From NCBI GenBank assembly GCA_903917305.1, contig CAIXAA010000186.1, positions 1 through 10,201 on the forward strand: a stretch of 10,201 nucleotides of DNA, given 5' to 3'. The position numbers were made by a program, and so were the translations under genes. Below the pieces are notes generated by a model. It was not told the origin of the DNA. It saw only the letters and a program-made list of their open reading frames with translations, and made no database searches. Origin of the DNA: an uncultured Myxococcales bacterium (lineage in GTDB: Bacteria; Myxococcota_A; UBA9042). Position 1 is the first letter of the stretch, and each line of letters starts with the position of its first letter. Below, one piece after another: positions 7,499-10,201 of this stretch.

Positions 7499-8512
7499 CT
7501 ACGCTTTCCCGAGCTTGTGATCCAACTCCGCCAGCATCTGGTCGATGATCTGGTCCGGGCGCACGCCATCAGCCTCGGCGTCGAAGTTCAGCAGGATCCT
7601 GTGGCGCAGCACGGGTTTGGCCAGCGCGCGGATGTCGTCCGTCGCCCCGTTCGCGCGGCCCTGCGACAGCGCGCGCAGCTTGGCGCCGAGGATCAGCGCC
7701 TGCACCGCGCGCGGACTGCCGCCGCTGCGCACGTGCTTGCGCGCCGCCGTCAGCGCCCCGTGCGAGCCCGAGACGAGCTGCACCGCATAGTCGACCACGT
7801 GGTGCGCGACCGGGCAGCCCAGCGCGAACTCGCGGATCTGCAAGATGTCCTCGCCGGTCAGCACCTGCGACAGCGTCACCGCGCCCGGCCGCACGGTGCG
7901 CGCGACGATCTCGTGCAACTCCGCGGCACTCGGGAACGGCACGTCCAGCTTGAAGAAGAAGCGGTCCAGCTGCGCCTCGGGCAGCGGATAGGTCCCTTCC
8001 ATTTCCAGCGGGTTCTGCGTCGCGAGCACGAAGAACGGCGCCGCCAGCGTGTGCGTCTGCCGGCCCGCCGTCACCGAGCGCTCCTGCATCGCCTCCAGCA
8101 GCGCCGACTGCGTCTTGGGCGTGGCGCGGTTGATCTCGTCCGCCAGCAGGATGTTCGTGAAGATCGGGCCCTTCTGGAACACGAAGCCGTGGCCGCCGTG
8201 CCCGTCGTCCGTCACGAACTGCGAGCCGATGATGTCGCTCGGCATCAGGTCCGGCGTGAACTGAACCCGTTGGAATTGCAGGTGCAGCGCCGAGGCCAGC
8301 GTGCGCACCAGCAGCGTCTTGCCCAGCCCCGGCACGCCTTCGAGCAGCACGTGGCCGCCAGCCAGCAGGCCCAGCACCACGCCGTCGATGACCTCGTCCT
8401 GGCCGACGATGACCTTGCCAAGCTCCGTGCGCAGCGTCTGCAGTTGCGAAGCCACCCACGCCATGCGCTCGCCGATCTCGGCCGCCGTCAAGGTTTGCTG
8501 AATCTGCGTCAT
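7499..8512 (-). CDS. MoxR-family AAA+ ATPase
   Basis: MoxR ATPases use ATP hydrolysis to remodel or mature partner proteins, usually ones with vWA domains, and here the three downstream genes encode such proteins. All AAA+ elements are visible in the 337-residue product: Walker A GVPGLGKT (59-66, Lys65), Walker B ILLADEIN (121-128, Asp125/Glu126), sensor 1 Asn167 in ATQNP, the LDRF arginine (Arg184), and the sensor 2 motif GGSPRA (264-269, Arg268) typical of MoxR. The motif GTYPLPEAQLDRF (173-185) is also characteristic of the family. The length is normal for MoxR (about 310-350). ATG 8512 is preceded by AGGG at a 6-nt spacing. The gap to the upstream gene is 21 nt and to DUF58 is 7 nt, consistent with one operon. 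The protein is predicted to be cytoplasmic, with no membrane segment. Gene-name choice within the MoxR superfamily cannot be made from sequence reading alone. Confidence 0.97.
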   Translation of the reverse strand: MTQIQQTLTAAEIGERMAWVASQLQTLRTELGKVIVGQDEVIDGVVLGLLAGGHVLLEGVPGLGKTLLVRTLASALHLQFQRVQFTPDLMPSDIIGSQFVTDDGHGGHGFVFQKGPIFTNILLADEINRATPKTQSALLEAMQERSVTAGRQTHTLAAPFFVLATQNPLEMEGTYPLPEAQLDRFFFKLDVPFPSAAELHEIVARTVRPGAVTLSQVLTGEDILQIREFALGCPVAHHVVDYAVQLVSGSHGALTAARKHVRSGGSPRAVQALILGAKLRALSQGRANGATDDIRALAKPVLRHRILLNFDAEADGVRPDQIIDQMLAELDHKLGKA

Positions 8513-8533
8513 GACTTGCCCTGCACCTTCCCG

Positions 8534-10201
8534 TCACCGCGGACGGATGAGCTCGAAATAGCGGCGCACCACGGCGCGCCGTCCCGCCGGCAGCTGCTCC
8601 TTGTCGAGCATCTCCTCGGCGACCTCGCTGTACTCCACGTAGACCTCGCGCCAGCCCTGGCGCGCGAAGCCCTTGCGTGCTGCATCGACAAAAACCTTCT
8701 TCGTATCCGGGCCCTTGCCTTCCTCGCCCTGCAGCTTCTCGCGCTTGCCGCCAGCAAGCCGCCGCTCCTTGCCGTTCTGCTCGTCGCTGCCGGGCCCGTC
8801 GCCCTGGCCATCGCCCGGCTCCTGCTGCCCACCGGCTTTCTGCCCGGACTTGCCGCCGCGGCCCGCCTGCGCCGCCTCCTGCCGCAACTCCTCCATCCGC
8901 GAATGGTTTCCCAGCCGGCCTTGCCCCAGCTTGAACGGCTTGTCCTGGCCCGGCTGCGGCTGCCCGCCTTGGGCGTGCTCCCCCTGCCCGGGCTGCTCGC
9001 CGTCCTTGCCGCCCGCCGCCTTCTGCCCAAGCCGCGACTTGTCCCCGTTGCCATGGCCTTTTTGCCCATCCTGACCCGCGGCGCGCTGCTCGAAGGACTC
9101 CTTGCCCGCATTGCGCTCCCCCGCGCGCTCCAGGGCCTCGCGCACGTCGCGCATCCGCGCCTGCCCGATGCGCTCGGCCTGCCGCGCCTGCTCCGAGTGG
9201 CTCTCGCGCCGCAGCTCGTCCGCCGCCGCCCGCATCTGGTTCTTCAAGGCCTGCGCCGTTTGCTCCTTGTTCTCCGCGCCTTTTTGCCCGAGCCGGCTGC
9301 CCTGCTGCCGCCGCAGCTCGTCCGCCGCCGCGCGCGCGCCGCGCTCCAAGCGCTGCACCTGGTGCTGCGCCGCTTGCGGATCACCTTCCGTCTTGCGCAG
9401 TTGCTCCAGCTCATGCCGCGCCGACTGCAGCCGCTCCTGGTCGGAGCGTCCAAGGCCGCCATTCTCCGCGCGCTTTTGCTGCAGGCGCGAGATGCGGTCG
9501 GCCAGCTCCTTGAACTTCTCGGGAACCTTGCGATCCTTCAAGGCGGACGCGAACTTCTCCACCGCCTTGACCCACTTCTCCAGCTCCTTGTCGCTCAGGT
9601 TCTTGTCCGCCAGCTGCTCGGCGATCTTGGCCAGGGCATCCAGGTCCTTCTGCTCGGTCGCCTTCTTGATCGCATCGGCCTCCGCACCCTTGGGCGCCGC
9701 ACCTGCCGCCGCGCGCGCCGCATCGAGCACCGCGTTGCGCACCGCCAGATCGCGCTGCTGCTGGGCTTCGGCGGCATCGCGCGCCGGCTCCCCGGACGGC
9801 GGCCGCGGCGCCTCGTCGGCCTCCGGATCGTGCGGCCGCCGCTTCTCCAGATCCGCCAGCAGCTCCAGCGCCTGGCGCTTGTCGATCTGTCCGTCGGCTA
9901 CTTTGCCAAACACATCGCGCACTTCATGCAGCCACTGGCGCGTCTCCGGCTTGTGCACCTGCGCCTCGAGCGCATCCAGCAGCCGCAGATCCGTGTGCAG
10001 CAGCGCCACCGCATCGGCGCCCAGCACCTCGGCCGCGCTGGCAAAGGCGTGCGGCCCGGGCGGCAGGCGCGGGGTCAGGCCGGCCAGCAGTTGATCGCTC
10101 GGCCCCGGCAGCGTCCACGGCAGCAGCCAGGTCAGCGGCGCCGCCAGCGCCAGGGCCAGCGCGCCCGCCGCCAGAGGCAGCCAGCGCAGCTGCGCCGGCC
10201 A
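8534..10201 (-). CDS. Membrane-anchored, coiled-coil and Gly/Gln-rich protein of unknown function, 5'-truncated
   Basis: The frame is open to the right edge, so the start lies outside; 555 residues are visible. I do not recognise a named domain with confidence. In visible numbering there is a hydrophobic helix at about 8-29, flanked by tryptophans. A charged helical region follows (about 60-125), then a long Lys/Glu/Gln/Arg/Ala-rich stretch (about 155-365), probably coiled coil, with AADELRR (292-298 and 326-332) repeated 34 residues apart. A Gly/Gln/Lys/Asp-rich low-complexity tract (about 376-496) comes next. The C-terminus is compact and conserved-looking, containing GWREVYVEYSEVAEEMLDKE (516-535) and ending RRYFELIRPR. 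The overall plan resembles large DUF4175-like proteins found beside MoxR/vWA genes, but this is layout similarity only. An internal GTG at 10027 is unlikely to be the start, because the upstream in-frame sequence encodes a plausible membrane helix. It lies 21 nt upstream of moxR in the same operon. Confidence 0.85.
   Translation of the reverse strand, partial: WPAQLRWLPLAAGALALALAAPLTWLLPWTLPGPSDQLLAGLTPRLPPGPHAFASAAEVLGADAVALLHTDLRLLDALEAQVHKPETRQWLHEVRDVFGKVADGQIDKRQALELLADLEKRRPHDPEADEAPRPPSGEPARDAAEAQQQRDLAVRNAVLDAARAAAGAAPKGAEADAIKKATEQKDLDALAKIAEQLADKNLSDKELEKWVKAVEKFASALKDRKVPEKFKELADRISRLQQKRAENGGLGRSDQERLQSARHELEQLRKTEGDPQAAQHQVQRLERGARAAADELRRQQGSRLGQKGAENKEQTAQALKNQMRAAADELRRESHSEQARQAERIGQARMRDVREALERAGERNAGKESFEQRAAGQDGQKGHGNGDKSRLGQKAAGGKDGEQPGQGEHAQGGQPQPGQDKPFKLGQGRLGNHSRMEELRQEAAQAGRGGKSGQKAGGQQEPGDGQGDGPGSDEQNGKERRLAGGKREKLQGEEGKGPDTKKVFVDAARKGFARQGWREVYVEYSEVAEEMLDKEQLPAGRRAVVRRYFELIRPR
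9208..9331 (-). repeat. Two 22-bp direct copies inside the coiled-coil gene
   Basis: Identical 22-base segments lie at 9208-9229 and 9310-9331, exactly 102 bases (34 codons) apart. On the - strand both cover the codons for AADELRR in the same frame. They fall within the probable coiled-coil region and suggest an internal duplication of a helical unit, though similar codon choice in GC-rich DNA could also produce them. They are not a mobile-element feature. Confidence 0.5.

Noticed and set aside
6283..7548. + strand open frame (421 codons) opposite the DUF58 gene
   Set aside because: The composition is biased (Ala/Arg/Pro then Gln/Arg) and it crosses the boundary of two real genes antisense; no family features.
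8513..8533. Possible promoter or attenuator between the coiled-coil gene and moxR
   Set aside because: Only 21 bases, containing an AGGG ribosome binding site; no -10/-35 pattern or hairpin is visible.
8673..9074. Pro/Ser/Cys-rich + strand frame, possible secreted peptide
   Set aside because: It is antisense to the Gly/Gln/Lys-rich tract and its composition is explained by that tract.
9102..10094. + strand Ser/Arg/Cys/Ala-rich open frame (330 codons)
   Set aside because: The composition is what the reverse reading of Glu/Lys/Gln/Arg-rich codons gives; no motif.
1..10201. tRNA, rRNA, CRISPR, insertion sequence, phage or defence-island content
   Set aside because: No matching repeats, transposase or integrase motifs, or cloverleaf-like sequence was seen; the window is filled by uvrB and one operon.

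Overview
The window is high-GC, densely packed bacterial DNA. It holds the 3' part of uvrB on the + strand and, facing it, a five-gene operon on the - strand that continues past the right edge. The two transcription units converge, with only three bases between their stop codons. No RNA gene, insertion sequence, CRISPR array or phage-like segment is visible, and no gene-free stretch exceeds about 25 bases.

Layout, left to right: uvrB (nucleotide excision repair; about 73 N-terminal residues lie outside the window). The - strand operon is read from right to left: (i) a 5'-truncated membrane-anchored protein with a long helical region, a Gly/Gln/Lys/Glu-rich tract and a conserved-looking C-terminus; (ii) a MoxR-family AAA+ ATPase; (iii) a DUF58 protein with a vWA-like fold; (iv) a BatA-type membrane protein with a vWA domain; (v) a large membrane protein with two vWA domains and a class I glutamine amidotransferase-like (GATase1-like) domain. 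Gene joints are 21 nt, 7 nt, a 1-nt (or 4-nt) overlap and a 4-nt GTGA overlap, so co-transcription and translational coupling are very likely. The promoter must lie beyond base 10201.

How the genes may work together (inference from family knowledge): MoxR ATPases are thought to act as chaperones that remodel or metallate partner proteins, and vWA domains bind a divalent metal and a ligand at a MIDAS site. Here a MoxR/DUF58 pair, which is soluble by sequence, is joined to three membrane proteins. Positive-inside reading of two of them places the large vWA-bearing parts outside the cytoplasm. The system resembles the Bat aerotolerance and MoxR-DUF58-vWA loci known from many bacteria, where the physiological role is mostly unsettled. 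Four vWA-type domains are encoded; three show a complete MIDAS pattern and one lacks the usual threonine.

Organism: the GC richness, the proteobacteria-like UvrB and this version of the MoxR/vWA operon would fit a Myxococcota or deltaproteobacterial-type lineage, with Planctomycetes or another high-GC Gram-negative as alternatives. This is a weak guess. The sequence gives no decisive marker.
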